From: DATLLN01 sp963809205
GTDB lineage: Bacteria > Actinomycetota > Thermoleophilia > Gaiellales > JAICJC01
Length of the DNA stretch: 64,000 nucleotides
Reading direction: 5' to 3'
Assembly (NCBI GenBank): GCA_963809205.1
Contig: CAWEIS010000001.1
Coordinates: forward strand, 62,001 to 126,000
The notes under the pieces are model-generated. The model did no database searches and was not told the origin of the DNA. It saw only the letters and a program-made list of their open reading frames with translations. Numbering within the stretch: position 1 is the first letter of the stretch; each line of letters opens with the position of its first letter. The translations under genes were made by a program, and so were the position numbers. This document shows, piece after piece, positions 10,006 to 21,743 of the stretch.

Positions 10006-10544
10006 GCGACGCGGAACGGCCCGACGTGGCGACGGAGGCGGATCTCCCCGCTGACGACGTCGAGACGGAGCTCGCCGAGGCGCGGCGCAAGGCGGAGGAG
10101 TATCTCTCCGACCTGCGCCGCGTCGCGGCCGACTTCGACAACTACCGCAAGCGCGTCGCCCGCGACGCCCAGCGGCAGACGGCGCACGCCACCGAGTCGG
10201 TGGTGCAGGAGCTGCTGCCCGTGCTCGACAACCTCGAGCGCGCGCTGGACGCCTCGGAGCATCACGAGGAGGCGAAGGTGGCGGAGGGCGTCCAGCTCGT
10301 CCGCCAGCAGCTGACCGACGTGCTCGAGCGCCGCGGCCTGGCCGAGATCGAGGCGGCGCCCGGCGACCTGTTCGACCCGCACGTGCACGAGGCGCTGTCG
10401 CACGAGCCGTCGGAGCATCCCGACGGCGTCATCGCCGCGGTCTGGCAGCGCGGCTACCGGCTGGGCGACCACGTCGTCCGGCCGGCCCGCGTGGTCGTGT
10501 CGAGCGGCCGGCCGGACGAGGCGGAGACCGAGAGCGATGGCTGA
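10002..10544 (+). CDS. grpE: Nucleotide exchange factor GrpE
   Basis: A 180-residue protein that releases ADP from DnaK. The N-terminal half is a long charged coiled coil (ELAEARRKAEEYLSDLRR), followed by the GrpE signature AADFDNYRKRV and the C-terminal beta domain with HEALSHEPSEHPDG and VWQRGYRLGDHVVRPARVVV. It starts at GTG 10002, overlapping the dnaK stop by 4 bases, and its last 8 bases overlap dnaJ. Confidence 0.95.
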
Positions 10545-11660
10545 TCACTACGAGGTGCTCGGCGTGCCCAAGGGCGCGTCGGACGACGAGATCAAGAAGG
10601 CCTACCGCAAGCTCGCCCGCCAGTACCACCCCGACCACAACGCGGGGGACGCGGCGGCGGAGGAGCGGTTCAAGCAGGTGCAGGAGGCGTACGACACCCT
10701 CTCCGACAAGGAGAAGCGAAAGCAGTACGACACCTTCGGCCAGACGTTCCGGCCGGGCCAGGGCCCGACGCCGGGCGGCTTCGAGGGCTTCGACATGGGC
10801 AATGGCCAGGGCTTCGACCTGGGAGACCTGTTCGGCGGGCTGTTCAACCGCGGCGGCGGCGCCGCGGCCCCGGCGCCTCGCCGCCCCCGCCTCCGCGGGG
10901 CGCGGACATCGAGGTGGCGGTGCGCGTGTCCTTCGAGGACGCGCTGCGCGGCGTCACGCTGAAGGTGCCGGTGGTCAAGGCCGTCGGCTGCACCGCGTGC
11001 CACGGCACCGGCGCGGCGCCCGGCACGTCGCCCAAGATCTGCCCGGACTGCAAGGGCCGCGGCGTAACGTCCGAGAGCCAGGGCTTCTTCTCGATCTCCA
11101 ACACCTGCCGCACGTGCGGCGGCGCGGGCACCATCATCGAGACGCCCTGCGGAGTCTGCGGCGGCAGCGGCCGCGTGCGGTCGACCAAGACCTACCGCGT
11201 GCGGATCCCGGCCGGCGTGCGCAACGGCACCCGGATCAAGGTCAAGGGCAAGGGCGAGGCGGCGCCGCGCGGCGGCGAGCCGGGCGATCTGTACGTCGTC
11301 ACCCAGGTCACCGAGAGCCCGACGTTCAAGTGGCGCGGCGAGGACCTGGTCGTCGAGGTGCCCGTGACCTTCGCCGAGGCGGCGATGGGCGCGAGCATCG
11401 AGATCCCGACGCCGGACGGCGAGCGGGTGACGGTCAAGGTGCCCGCCGGCACGACCGACGGCAAGCTGCTGCGCGTCAAGGGACGGGGAGCGCCGAAGCT
11501 GAAGGGCGAGGGCAGCGGCGACATGCTCGTCCGCGTGCGGATCGCCGTGCCGTCCAAGGTCTCCAAGCAGGAGCGGGAGACGCTGGAGAAGCTCGACGAG
11601 CTGCAGCGCGCCAGCCACGGCGACCCGCGCGACAAGCTGTTCACCGGAGGCGGCGCGTGA
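10537..11660 (+). CDS. dnaJ: Co-chaperone DnaJ, split by a frame change
   Basis: The J domain (10537 to about 10740, YHPDHN motif) and the Gly/Phe-rich linker (GGFEGFDMGNGQGFDLGDLFGGLF) read in one frame. The zinc domain with four CxxCxGxG repeats (CTACHGTG, CPDCKGRG, CRTCGGAG, CGVCGGSG) and the C-terminal substrate domain read in another frame, from about 10880 to 11660. Joining them needs a -1 shift within about 10862-10890, in a run of C/G triplets encoding Ala/Pro. DnaJ delivers clients to DnaK. A lost base in the assembly is the likeliest cause; a true break would leave a J-domain-only protein. The end overlaps hspR by GTGA. Confidence 0.9.
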
Positions 11661-12054
11661 CCGACAACCACCCCCGCTACACGATCTCGGTCGCGGCGGA
11701 GCTGGCCGGCATGCACCCGCAGACGCTGCGCGTCTACGAGGCGCGCGGCCTGGTGCGGCCGCGGCGGACGCCCGGCGGCACCCGCCGCTACTCCGACGCC
11801 GACCTGGCGACGCTCCGCGAGATCGCGGCGCTGACGTCGGAGCACGGCGTCAACCTGACCGGCGCCGAGCTGGTGCTCGGCCTGGAGAAGCAGGTGCGCG
11901 AGCTGAAGGCGACGGTCGCCAAGCTGCAGGCGCAGCTGGTGCAGGCCGCGCTCGAGCAGAAGCGGGCCGTCGACACCGTCCACCGCAGCTACCGGCGCGA
12001 CCTCGTGCCCTACATCCCACCGAACCACCCGATACTGCGAATGAAACAGGATCC

Positions 12055-12073
<19 letters not shown>
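11657..12073 (+). CDS. hspR: HspR, MerR-family heat shock repressor
   Basis: A 138-residue protein. The MerR-type DNA-binding domain is at the N-terminus (YTISVAAELAGMHPQTLRVYEARGLVRPRRTPGG, given here in family-typical order), with a wing and then a coiled coil (ELKATVAKLQAQLVQ). HspR represses the dnaK operon and uses DnaK as co-repressor in Streptomyces. The GTG at 11657 overlaps the dnaJ stop (GTGA), and the 3' end runs 19 bases into clpB. Its position inside the operon it is expected to control supports the assignment. Confidence 0.93.
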
Positions 12074-14564
<2,491 letters not shown>

Positions 14565-14568
<4 letters not shown>

Positions 14569-15258
14569 GCGAGCAGGTCGAAGAGCAGGGGCGCGACCCG
14601 GCGCCCCTGCTCGACCTCTTCGCCACCGCCGTCCACCGGTTCGGGTCGGCCTGGGCAGACCTGGTCGCGGCAGCGCTGGCCCTGCTGGTGCTGGGCAGCG
14701 TGCCGATTCTGATCGCGGACAGCGTCGGAACGCTCGACCGCGGGCATCTTCGCAGTCGCGCTGATGTCGTACACGACGGCGTTCTTCCTGTTGCTGGGCT
14801 TCGTCGTGCTGCGCGGCCTGCCCACGCCTCCCACCCGCTCGCGGTGGCTGGCGACCGTGTGTTCGGGCTTGCTCACGGGCGTGCTCGCCGGCGTGCTGGT
14901 CGTCCTGCTGTTCCCATTCCTGGGGCTGATCGCGGTGCCGCTGATGCTGCTCGCCGTGCCATCCGTCGCCGCCGGGGACAGCGGACCGCTGCGGGCGATT
15001 CCCCGCGGAGCCATGCTGGCGCTGCGCAACTTCAGCCGCGTGTGGGGCGTGTGGCTGCTGGCGATCGTGTTCTCGCTGCCGATCTGGATCTCGGTCGCGC
15101 TGGTCACGCTCTCGTTCTCGTCGGGCAAGACGCAGACGTTCATCACGCTGGCGATCGCCGAGCCCGTGATCTGGCCCTTCTGTGCGCTGTTCGTGCGCGC
15201 GCTCTACGGCGATCTCACGGGGCGCCTGGTCGTCGCGCCGCAGGACCGCTCGCGCTGA
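14565..15258 (+). CDS. Integral membrane protein of unknown function, split by a frame change
   Basis: Two open frames join into one protein of about 230 residues. The first (from GTG 14565) begins MSEQVEEQGRDPAPLLDLF and has one hydrophobic segment. The second (continuing to 15258) has about four more, including FFLLLGFVVLRGL and WLLAIVFSLPIWISVALV. The frames meet near 14739-14752 and need one extra base to be skipped. The composition resembles DUF/glycerophosphodiester membrane-domain proteins of Actinobacteria, but no family is certain. It is coupled to clpB by a 4-base overlap, and its 3' end overlaps the convergent MFS gene by 44 bases. Confidence 0.6.
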
Positions 15259-16432
15259 GCTCGACGCCGGGCGTCGCCGGCGCCCGCACGCCGCGGCCGA
15301 TGCTCAGCAGCATCAGCAGCGGCAGCACGGCCAGCGCCAGCGACGTGCCGTAGGCGACCGGCGCCGACGTCGCCTCGGCCAGCGCCCCGGCGATCACGGG
15401 GACGACCGTGAAACCGCCGGCCCAGACCGCGCCCATCAGCCCGGTCGCGGTGACGTGCGACACGCCGGCGTTGTCCGCGCCGATCGACGACAGCGGGTAG
15501 ATCGATGCGCCGACGATGGCGAACAGCGGGCCGCCGATCACCAGCACGGCCAGCTGCAGCGGCGTCGGCGGCGAGAACGCGAGCAGCAACGGGATCGGGA
15601 TGATCAGGCAGGAGGCGGTCATCCCCACCAGCCCGGGGCCGTACCGGTCGACCATGCGCCCGCCGACCGGGCCGAAGACGGCGCCCAGCGCCGCCCCGAC
15701 GGCCAGCGCCGCGGCGATCGCCGCCACTGCCGTCCCGCGGTCGCCGAGGTTGAGCGGCACCAGCAGGTCGACGGTGCCGAACACCAGCACGTCGACCAGC
15801 GTCAGCGACAGCGCGGCCCTGGTCGCCCGCTCCCGCGACACCCGCCGCAGCGCCGCACCGATGGCCGACTGGTGGGCGACGGTGTGCCCGGCCGGCGCCG
15901 CCGCGGCCAGCGCCAGCCCGAACAGGCTGACGATCGCGACGCTGCCGAACGCCACGCCCTGGCCGGCCCAGCTGGCGAGCGCGCCGACGGCCGGGCCGGC
16001 GACCGAGCCGGCCGAGAGCATGCCCATCACGATCCCGGACTCGCGGCCGCGCCGGCCCGGCGGAGCGTTGTCGGTGACCCAGGCCATCGAGGCCGTCCAG
16101 ATCGAGCCGGACGCGACGCCCTGGACGAACCGGGCGAGCACCAGCACCAGCGCGCTTGGCGCCCAGGCGAAGATCAGCGTCGACACGGCCATCAGCGATG
16201 CCGAGAACACGGTGATCCGCTTCGCGCCGATCCGCGGCACCAGGGCGATGCAGCCGATCGACACGATAGGCACCGAGACCGGGTACGCGGCGACCACCGC
16301 GCCGGCCTGCAGGCTACTCAGCCCGAAACGGTCGACGTAGTGCGGCAGCAGCGGGATGACCGCCAGGTAGAGGGCCGCGTCGACGAACATGGAGAGGCCC
16401 ACGGCCACCGTGATGCGCCGCGATGGATCCAC
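15215..16432 (-). CDS. MFS transporter
   Basis: About 405 residues with twelve predicted membrane segments and the loop 2-3 region of the major facilitator superfamily. Typical motifs are FVQGVASGSIWTASMAWV and GPVGGRMVDRYGPGLVG. It most resembles drug/metabolite proton antiporters; the substrate is unknown. The GTG at 16432 is preferred over ATG 16483, because the upstream part carries the -10 box of the divergent beta-propeller gene and the N-terminal segment VDPSRRITVAVGLSMF is the natural family start. It is convergent with, and overlaps, the membrane protein gene behind clpB. Confidence 0.84.
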   Translation of the reverse strand: MDPSRRITVAVGLSMFVDAALYLAVIPLLPHYVDRFGLSSLQAGAVVAAYPVSVPIVSIGCIALVPRIGAKRITVFSASLMAVSTLIFAWAPSALVLVLARFVQGVASGSIWTASMAWVTDNAPPGRRGRESGIVMGMLSAGSVAGPAVGALASWAGQGVAFGSVAIVSLFGLALAAAAPAGHTVAHQSAIGAALRRVSRERATRAALSLTLVDVLVFGTVDLLVPLNLGDRGTAVAAIAAALAVGAALGAVFGPVGGRMVDRYGPGLVGMTASCLIIPIPLLLAFSPPTPLQLAVLVIGGPLFAIVGASIYPLSSIGADNAGVSHVTATGLMGAVWAGGFTVVPVIAGALAEATSAPVAYGTSLALAVLPLLMLLSIGRGVRAPATPGVELSASGPAARRPGAP

Positions 16433-16477
16433 GGCGCCACGGTACTCGACCGACAGGGTCCGCCAATCCCCTCTCGC

Positions 16478-16483
16478 TACCAT
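16478..16483 (+). promoter_or_regulatory. -10 box for the beta-propeller gene
   Basis: TACCAT, 8 bases before the ATG at 16492, giving a leaderless start. It lies within the alternative 5' end of the divergent MFS gene, which argues for the shorter MFS start. Confidence 0.42.
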
Positions 16484-16491
16484 CACGCCCC

Positions 16492-17791
16492 ATGTCCCGA
16501 CGCCGACGCCTGCTGATCATCGGCGCCGCAGCGTGCGCGCTCCTGGTCGTCGCGGGCGCCGGCGTGGCCTGGTGGATCGTCCACGAGCCCGTTGGCGACG
16601 TGCATGCCGGGGCCACCCTGCCGTTCACCGCATCCGATCCGACGCTGCCCAGCACCGACCAGCCAGCGACGCCGAAGAAGGATCGGTTCGGCGCCGTCCT
16701 GGCCGCTCTACGGGCGGGTCGACTCACGCACCCGGAACGCAACCGAACTGAACGCGGTCAAGCCGCCGTACCGGGTGGCGTGGAAGGTCAACCAGCATGC
16801 GCTGATCGAGTTCCCGCCGTCCTACAACCGGGGCGTCCTCTACCTCGGCCGCGACGACGGCTGGCTGGTGGCGTCCAACGTGTTCACCGGCAAGGTGCTG
16901 TGGAAGCGCCGGTTCGGCTCGATCCCCGACCAGCCGGCGATCTGGGAGGGCAAGCTCTACTTCGGCACCTTCGACCGGCCCGGATCGGTGTACGCGGTCG
17001 ACGCGAAGACCGGCCACGTGATATGGCGCCGGCAGCTGACCGACCAGGTGGAGTCCTCGATGGTGGTCGTCGACGGCCGCGTCTTCACCGGATGCAACGA
17101 CGGCACCGTGCGCGCACTGAACGCGCTCACCGGCAAGGTCATGTGGCAGTACCGCGCGGCGGGGGCGGTCAAGGACAGCCTGGCCGTCGACGGCGGCCGC
17201 GTGTTCTTCGGCGCCTACGGCGGCACCATGTACAGCCTCCGGGCCAGCGACGGCAAGGTGCTGTGGGACACGCACACCAGCGGCCTGTCAGGCGGGTTCC
17301 GCTCGGGCAACTTCTACTCCTCACCGGCGGTCGCCTACGGCCGTGTCTACATCGGCAACACCGACGGCAAGGTCTACTCGTTCGTCGCCAGCACCGGGCA
17401 GGTCGCGTGGACGTCGACGTTCCCCGACTGGGCGTACGGCTCGCCGGGCGTTGCCTCCGGCGTCGTGTTCTCGACCAGCTACGACGGCACGGTCGGCGCG
17501 ATGAACGCGCGCACCGGCGCGCGGCTGTGGACGCGCAAGCTGCCGTACCGCTCGCTGTCGTCGGCGACGATCATCGGGAACCTGGTGTACGTCGCCGACA
17601 TGGGCGAGAAGGCCAGGCCGGGCAACATGTACGCGCTCGATCCGGGGACCGGCGCCATCCGCTGGCACTTCAACGACGGCGAGTACCACGGCCCGATCGT
17701 CGCGGCCGGCCGGCTGATCATCTCCGGGTTCACCACGCTGTACGCGCTCCGCCCGGAGGGCGGCGCGCCGGTCAGCGGTCAGTCCGAGTAG
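16492..17791 (+). CDS. Membrane-anchored PQQ-like beta-propeller protein, split by a frame change
   Basis: The N-terminus has a short basic stretch and one membrane anchor (LLIIGAAACALLVVAGAGVAWWIV). After residue about 66 the frame changes (near 16688-16702, one extra base), and the rest reads WPLYGRVDSRTRN and then about seven blades with the pattern G-x-V-x-A-x-[ND]-A-x-T-G-x-V-x-W (for example YAVDAKTGHVIWRRQL and RALNALTGKVMWQYR). Such proteins are exported and scaffold or bind ligands; no PQQ enzyme residues are evident. The 3' end overlaps convergent psuG by 13 bases. Confidence 0.8.
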
Positions 17792-18705
17792 TACGCCGCG
17801 GCGATCTCGCCGGCCAGCCCGGCGTTGTCCTCGACCAGCCGCCGGTTGGCGATCAGCGTGCGGCCGTCCGTGCGCTCGTGGAGCACGCTCAGCACGTAGG
17901 GCGTCAGATCCATCCCGGCGATGCCCTCGACGGCCGCCTCCTCGAGGGCGTCCGAGATCAGCGGCTCCAGCTCCTCCTCGGTCATCGCCACCTCCTCGGC
18001 CGGCGCCTGGGCGACCAGCACGCCCGTCGTCCGCGCGAACCCCCAGTGGGTCGAGGCCACCGTGGCCACGGTCTCGACGTCGTCAGCGCGGTCGGTGACC
18101 GGCAGCGAGCTGTCGCGCTGGTAGAACAGCGGGAACGTGTCGGTGCCGTAGCCGAGCAGCGGGACGCCGTAGGACTCGAGCGCCTCGATCGTGGCCGGCA
18201 CGTCGAGCAGCGACTTCGCGCCCGAGCAGACAACGCAGACGGCGGCGACCGCGAGCTCGTAGAGGTCGGCCGAGACGTCGAACGAGTCGGCGAAGCCGCG
18301 GTGCACGCCGCCGATCCCGCCGGTCGCCATGAAGTGGATGCCGGCGATCCGGCAGACGGCGAGCGTGCCGCCGACCGTCGTCGCGCCCAGCCCGCGGGAG
18401 ACGACGGCGGGCGCCAGGTCGCGCGGGCCGACCTTGCGCACCTCCGGCCCGGCCTCGGCCAGCATGTGCAGCTCGTCCTCGGTGATGCCGACCCGGACGG
18501 CGCCGTCGATCATCGCCACCGTCGCCGGCACGGCCCCCGCCTCGCGGACACGCTGCTCGCTGCGCAGCGCGGTCTCGACGCCGTCCGGCTGGGGAAGCCC
18601 GTGGGCGACCAGCGAGGTCTCAAGCGCCACCACGCCCTGGCCGCGGATCAGCGCCTGCTCGACCTCCGGCGCCAGCCTGAGCAGGCCCGAGAAGCCGCGG
18701 GTCAT
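17779..18705 (-). CDS. psuG: Pseudouridine-5'-phosphate glycosidase
   Basis: A 308-residue enzyme that splits pseudouridine 5'-phosphate into uracil and ribose 5-phosphate, a step in pseudouridine catabolism. Family motifs are VALETSLVAHGLP, ATVAMIDGAVRVGI, FMATGGIGGVHRG and CSGAKSLLD, the last holding the Schiff-base lysine. The ATG at 18705 gives the usual family length, so the longer upstream frame was discarded. No PfkB-type pseudouridine kinase gene (psuK) is adjacent, so the kinase must lie elsewhere. Confidence 0.92.
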   Translation of the reverse strand: MTRGFSGLLRLAPEVEQALIRGQGVVALETSLVAHGLPQPDGVETALRSEQRVREAGAVPATVAMIDGAVRVGITEDELHMLAEAGPEVRKVGPRDLAPAVVSRGLGATTVGGTLAVCRIAGIHFMATGGIGGVHRGFADSFDVSADLYELAVAAVCVVCSGAKSLLDVPATIEALESYGVPLLGYGTDTFPLFYQRDSSLPVTDRADDVETVATVASTHWGFARTTGVLVAQAPAEEVAMTEEELEPLISDALEEAAVEGIAGMDLTPYVLSVLHERTDGRTLIANRRLVEDNAGLAGEIAAAYYSD

Positions 18706-18744
18706 GGGCGACCGGGACGCGACGGGACGGCCATCGGCCGATGC

Positions 18745-18750
18745 TACACT
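18745..18750 (+). promoter_or_regulatory. -10 box for the B-box membrane protein gene
   Basis: TACACT, 7 bases before the GTG at 18758. It indicates a leaderless transcript and fixes the start codon choice. Confidence 0.48.
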
Positions 18751-18757
18751 CGGCCGC

Positions 18758-19279
18758 GTGTCGGGGGCCGCAGGCACCGAGATCTCCAGCGGGCCCGTCC
18801 CGTGCGCGAACCACCCCAGGGTCGAGACCGCGGTGCGGTGCTCGGACTGCGGGAAGCCGATCTGCCCGGACTGCATGGTGCAGTCGGCGGTCGGCATCAA
18901 GTGCCGGGACTGCGCTCGCCTGCCGCGCTCCGCGCGCGCCACGCTGCGACCCGACCGCGCCGTCCGCTCGGTGCTCGTGTCGTTCGGCGTGGGCACGCTG
19001 TTCGGGCTGCTGCTGGCGGCGGGCGGGACGACCGGACTGGGGTTCTTCAGCTTCATCATCGCCTTCGTCGTCGGGCTGCTGGTCGGCCGCGCCGTGCTCT
19101 GGGCCAGCGGGCGGTACCGCTCGACGACGGTGGCCTGGATCGCCGTCGGCGGCGCGGTGTGGGCCTACGTCGTCCCGGGGATCGTCATCTCGATCGACAG
19201 CGGACTGGGGCTGCGGGCCGGGGTGCAGGTGCTGGGCGTGCTGATCGCCGGCTTCGCCGCCTACCGCGAGGTCACATGA
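18758..19279 (+). CDS. B-box zinc finger membrane protein
   Basis: A 173-residue protein. The N-terminal 45 residues hold a B-box-like zinc site (CANHP, CSDCGKPICPDCM, IKCRDCARL). Three to four hydrophobic segments follow (LVSFGVGTLFGLLLAAGG, FIIAFVVGLLVG, AWIAVGGAVWAYVVPGIVISI). Similar N-termini occur on actinobacterial rhomboid and DUF proteins, but no serine protease motif is seen here, so no enzymatic role is claimed. It overlaps the next small gene by ATGA. Confidence 0.72.
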   Translation: MSGAAGTEISSGPVPCANHPRVETAVRCSDCGKPICPDCMVQSAVGIKCRDCARLPRSARATLRPDRAVRSVLVSFGVGTLFGLLLAAGGTTGLGFFSFIIAFVVGLLVGRAVLWASGRYRSTTVAWIAVGGAVWAYVVPGIVISIDSGLGLRAGVQVLGVLIAGFAAYREVT

Positions 19280-19491
19280 ACGAGCGGCCGAGCAGACGGC
19301 GGGCGCTGCGCTCGTTCATGGTCGGCAGCGTGGTCGGCGGGGCGCTGGCGGTGGGCGCCCAGCGGCTGCGGCGCGGCGGCCGGCGCGCGCACGACGAGCG
19401 CGGCCCCGAGCCGATCGCCGGCCTCGAGGCGTTCGAGGGCGCGCCGTGCTGGGAGCACGACCGGCGGCGGTCCGACTCCGCGCCTGTCTAG
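19276..19491 (+). CDS. Small hypothetical membrane-associated protein (71 residues)
   Basis: It starts with ATG at 19276 inside the stop of the B-box gene (ATGA) and encodes 71 residues. One hydrophobic stretch (FMVGSVVGGALAVGA) follows a basic N-terminus (RPSRRRALRS), and then comes an arginine-rich polar tail. The twin-arginine-like start could be a Tat or signal-anchor sequence, but there is no clear cleavage site. Coupling to the B-box gene suggests joint function. The stop codon TAG forms part of the -10 box of the following epimerase gene. Confidence 0.55.
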   Translation: MNERPSRRRALRSFMVGSVVGGALAVGAQRLRRGGRRAHDERGPEPIAGLEAFEGAPCWEHDRRRSDSAPV

Positions 19492-19494
19492 ACT
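19489..19494 (+). promoter_or_regulatory. -10 box for the epimerase gene
   Basis: TAGACT, 8 bases before the GTG at 19503. Its first three bases are the stop codon of the preceding 71-residue ORF. This implies a leaderless start for the epimerase. Confidence 0.45.
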
Positions 19495-19502
19495 CCGCCG
19501 TC

Positions 19503-20432
<930 letters not shown>

Positions 20433-20436
20433 CGCG

Positions 20437-20466
20437 GTAACAACGGGGTCAGACCCCTTTGTACAC
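20437..20466. repeat. GGGGTCAGACCCC-family palindromic repeat, copy 1
   Basis: An imperfect palindrome centred on A20451 with the perfect core GGGGTC-A-GACCCC and flanks AACAA/TTTGT. It lies between the convergent epimerase and DUF309 genes, 4 bases after the epimerase stop. The DUF309 gene reads into it, ending VYKGV with its TGA stop inside the core (20449-20451). It may act as a bidirectional terminator. Confidence 0.75.
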
Positions 20467-20784
20467 GGGCGGGTTGCCGTCGCAGCCGCCGGCCTCCAGC
20501 GAGCGGTCGCACCAAGCTGTGACGGCTGCGACGTCCACGCCCAGGTGCGCCGGAGCGTACGGCGCGAGCCGCCGCCGGGCCTTGCCCAGCTGGCTGCGCA
20601 TCCCGGTCAGGCTGCCGCGACGCTCCAGGTGCAGCGAGACGGCGACGTGGACGAGCCCCTGGTAGAAGTCGCGTTCGCCGGGATCGGCCACTCGCCAGAG
20701 GTCCTCGAACAGCTCGTGCGCCTCGAAGCCGCGCCCCTCGCGGAGCAGCGCCAGACCCTCGGCAAGCCGCGGGTCGTCGGCTAC
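20449..20784 (-). CDS. DUF309-family protein
   Basis: About 111 residues with the DUF309 core: GRGFEAHELFEDLWR, then ERDFYQGLVHVAVSLHLERRG. The family is a small helical protein of unknown biochemical role. The start is a problem. The frame has no ATG, GTG or TTG between the region just upstream and the conserved core; the boundary given is where the preceding CitE-family gene stops (20781-20783). A missing or extra base near 20785, or a non-standard start, is likely. The last residues (VYKGV) and the stop come from a dispersed repeat. Confidence 0.62.
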   Translation of the reverse strand, partial: VADDPRLAEGLALLREGRGFEAHELFEDLWRVADPGERDFYQGLVHVAVSLHLERRGSLTGMRSQLGKARRRLAPYAPAHLGVDVAAVTAWCDRSLEAGGCDGNPPVYKGV

Positions 20785-21743
20785 GCGGGCACTCCCATCC
20801 GCTCGACGCGCGCGACCAGGTTCTCGGCCATCTTGATCGACGCCGCATCGATCAGCTTGCCGTCGAGGGAGACGGCGCCCTTGCCCTCCGCCGCGGCCTG
20901 CTCCATCGCCTCCAGGATCCGCCGCGCGAGCTCCACCTCGGCATCGCTCGGCGAGAACACCTCGTTTGCCAGCGCGATCTGCGATGGGTGGATTGCCCAC
21001 TTGCCCTCGCACCCCAGCTGCGCCGCTCGCCGCGCCGCAGCCGTGTAGCCCTCCGCGTCCGAGAAGTCGCCGAACGGCCCGTCGATCGGTCGCAGTCCAT
21101 ATGCGCGGCAGGCAACGACCATCCGCGAGAGTGCGAAGTGCCACTGGTCGCCCCAGTGGCGCTGCCGCATGCCGTCGTCGCCCGGGTCGGTGAGCACGCT
21201 GTAGTCCTCGTTGGCACCGCCGATGTTGGTCGTCCGCGCCTGGGTCGACGCGGCGTAGTCCGCGACGCCGAACACCATCGCCTCCAGCCGCTCGGGGCAG
21301 GTCTGGGCGATCGCCTCGACGTTTGCCATCCCCAGCGCCGTCTCGATCAGGATGTGCAGGTTGATCCGCTGGAGGCCGTGCGCCGTCTCGATCTGGTCGA
21401 GCAGGGTGGCGACGAACAGGACGTCCGCCGGCGTGCCCACCTTGGGGATCAAGATCGTGTCGAGGTGTGCGCCCGCGCGCTCGACGACCTCCACGATGTC
21501 GCGGTAGCACCAGTGGGTGTCCAGCCCGTTGATCCGCACGGAGACGGAGCATGACGACCAGTCGCCATCGTTCAGGGCGGCGATCACGTTCTCGCGCGCC
21601 TGTTCCTTGTCGTCTGGGGCAACGGAATCCTCGAGATCGAGGAACACGACGTCGGCACCCAGGGTCGGCGCCTTCGCGAGGGCGCGGAGGTTCGAGCCCG
21701 GCACCGCCAGCTCGCTGCGGTGGGGGCGGTCGCGCACCGCCAT
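20781..21743 (-). CDS. HpcH/HpaI (CitE)-family CoA ester lyase, malyl-CoA lyase-like
   Basis: A 320-residue TIM-barrel lyase. It begins HRSELAVPGSNLRAL. The metal and CoA site residues lie in DVVFLDLEDSVAPDDK, ILIPKVGT, INLHILIETALGMANVEAIA and AMVFGVADYAAS, with GKWAIHPSQIALANEVFSP at the end. These match L-malyl-CoA/beta-methylmalyl-CoA lyases, which yield glyoxylate and acetyl-CoA or propionyl-CoA; citramalyl-CoA lyase is an alternative. Its ATG overlaps the stop of an aminotransferase gene (ATGA), and a glyoxylate aminotransferase partner would make metabolic sense. Confidence 0.84.
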   Translation of the reverse strand: MAVRDRPHRSELAVPGSNLRALAKAPTLGADVVFLDLEDSVAPDDKEQARENVIAALNDGDWSSCSVSVRINGLDTHWCYRDIVEVVERAGAHLDTILIPKVGTPADVLFVATLLDQIETAHGLQRINLHILIETALGMANVEAIAQTCPERLEAMVFGVADYAASTQARTTNIGGANEDYSVLTDPGDDGMRQRHWGDQWHFALSRMVVACRAYGLRPIDGPFGDFSDAEGYTAAARRAAQLGCEGKWAIHPSQIALANEVFSPSDAEVELARRILEAMEQAAAEGKGAVSLDGKLIDAASIKMAENLVARVERMGVPA

